Part shown: positions 63,345-64,000 of the stretch, piece after piece
Layout of the letters: each line of letters starts with the position of its first letter
How positions within the stretch are numbered: the stretch's first letter is position 1
Assembly: GCA_018136815.1 (NCBI GenBank)
Contig: CM030939.1
Coordinates: 3,031,419 to 3,095,418, forward strand
DNA: 64,000 nucleotides
Source: Isochrysis galbana
Taxonomy: Eukaryota; Haptophyta; Isochrysidales; Isochrysidaceae
Reading direction: 5' to 3'
Made by a program: the position numbers and the translations under genes
The notes under the pieces: model-generated
Database searches by the model: none
The model's input: only the letters and a program-made list of their open reading frames with translations
Told to the model about the DNA's origin: nothing

Positions 63345-64000
63345 GCGCGCGCGCCTGCGCTCCCTCCCTCCCTCTTCTGCCGGTGACTCTCTCTCCTCTC
63401 TCCCCCTCTCCCCCCTCCCTCCCTCTTTCCCCCCGCTTCCCGCGCAAACATCTCCCCCACCCCTTCCCTTCTGTCCAGGAGCGGTGCTCCGCTTCTCTCA
63501 CCCTCTCTTCCCCCCTATTTTACTCTCTCTCCCCCTACCTCGCCCTTTCTTCTCCTCTCTCCCTCTACAAGAAATCTCTCCCCCCCCCATCGTCTCTCTT
63601 TCTGTCTCTCTGTCCTTCCAATATCCTCTCTTCTTGACTGCGCTCCGCTCAGCTTTACGTCTGATCCCTCTCTTCTTCTCTCCCAGAAAAGAGGCGGGTG
63701 GCAGGTGCCGGCCACTTGCTCCAAAAGTTGGTGATGTGATTCCATGTCCAGGGGTTTTACAAAACAACGCCGCCGCCCAGTCCCCCCTCTCCCCCCCGCC
63801 CCGAACACGAGCCGCTCTCGGTCGGCATCACCTCGCTTCCCCCCTCCCCCCCCCCCCCCCCCTTCCCTCCCCCCCTCTCTCCCTCTCTCCCAGCGCGCAA
63901 TCACATCTCCTCATCACCTCCCCCCCGCCCCCCCGGCCCCCGCGGCCCCAACATACCGTCTTCTCCCGCCCCGCCCCCGGCCGGCCGTCCCTTCTCCCCC
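63345..64000. repeat. Pyrimidine-rich low-complexity tract
   Basis: Long CT and C runs, for example around 63390-63440 and 63840-63890, upstream of the gene that starts at 63341, in the same relation as the CT tract above the DUF1769 gene. Frames on either strand are compositional artefacts. It may act as a promoter or nucleosome-free region. Confidence 0.7.

Noticed and set aside
63175-63904. Long Gly/Arg/Glu-rich frames on the minus strand
   Set aside because: They come from the pyrimidine tract; only the 16-codon exon ending at 63294 fits the splice structure of the J-domain gene.

Overview
The window is nuclear DNA of a single-celled eukaryote. Host genes are split by short GT-AG introns (about 80-360 bp, mostly phase 0), coding DNA is GC-rich, all three stop codons are used, and the families are eukaryotic (ORC3, SEC14/CRAL-TRIO, Mpv17/PMP22, RING-H2, Rab-like GTPase, DnaJ). 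There is no operon, ribosome binding site or phage signal. Composition and repeat load suggest an alga-like protist, but the sequence does not fix the lineage.

Layout. 0.5-2 kb: secreted saposin-like protein behind repeat DNA. 2.4-7.8 kb: a 4-kb defective LINE inside an older non-autonomous element. 8-24 kb: coiled-coil protein, histidine phosphatase, unknown membrane-anchored protein, bacterial-type YnfA/UPF0060 membrane protein, Rab-like GTPase, LINE debris and ORC3. 24.4-27 kb: tandem repeat and a LINE inserted in another LINE. 27-33 kb: acidic/basic protein, SEC14-like protein, and a disordered protein gene broken by a LINE that itself carries an insertion. 35-40.5 kb: PH-DUF547 gene and DUF1769 gene. 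41-49 kb: repeats, a RING-H2 membrane protein and more nested elements. 50-56 kb: ankyrin protein, nested retroelements and an Mpv17-family gene. 57-59.4 kb: defective Ty1/copia element. 59.6-63.3 kb: a nine-exon gene encoding one protein with coiled coil, ankyrin, TPR and J domains. The last 0.6 kb is pyrimidine-rich.

The most distinctive content is a community of related LINE-type retroelements. Several copies are bounded by target-site duplications that I could match base by base: 2714/6744, 25343/26911, 33194/34911, 34093/34859, 46321/47117 and 53198/54104. Many are internal-deletion derivatives that keep the 5' end and the 3' end/C-terminal zinc-knuckle region but have lost part or all of the endonuclease and reverse transcriptase, and most have inserted into each other. 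Their 5' ends are short inverted repeats placed just upstream of a start codon, commonly in the context ATGGAGCGCGCC. The stem is kept while its sequence differs between lineages, with at least one compensatory pair, which suggests a functional RNA (or DNA) hairpin.

The host genes show no pathway clustering. Their exon structures were worked out by hand from splice sites, reading frame and family similarity, so they are predictions.
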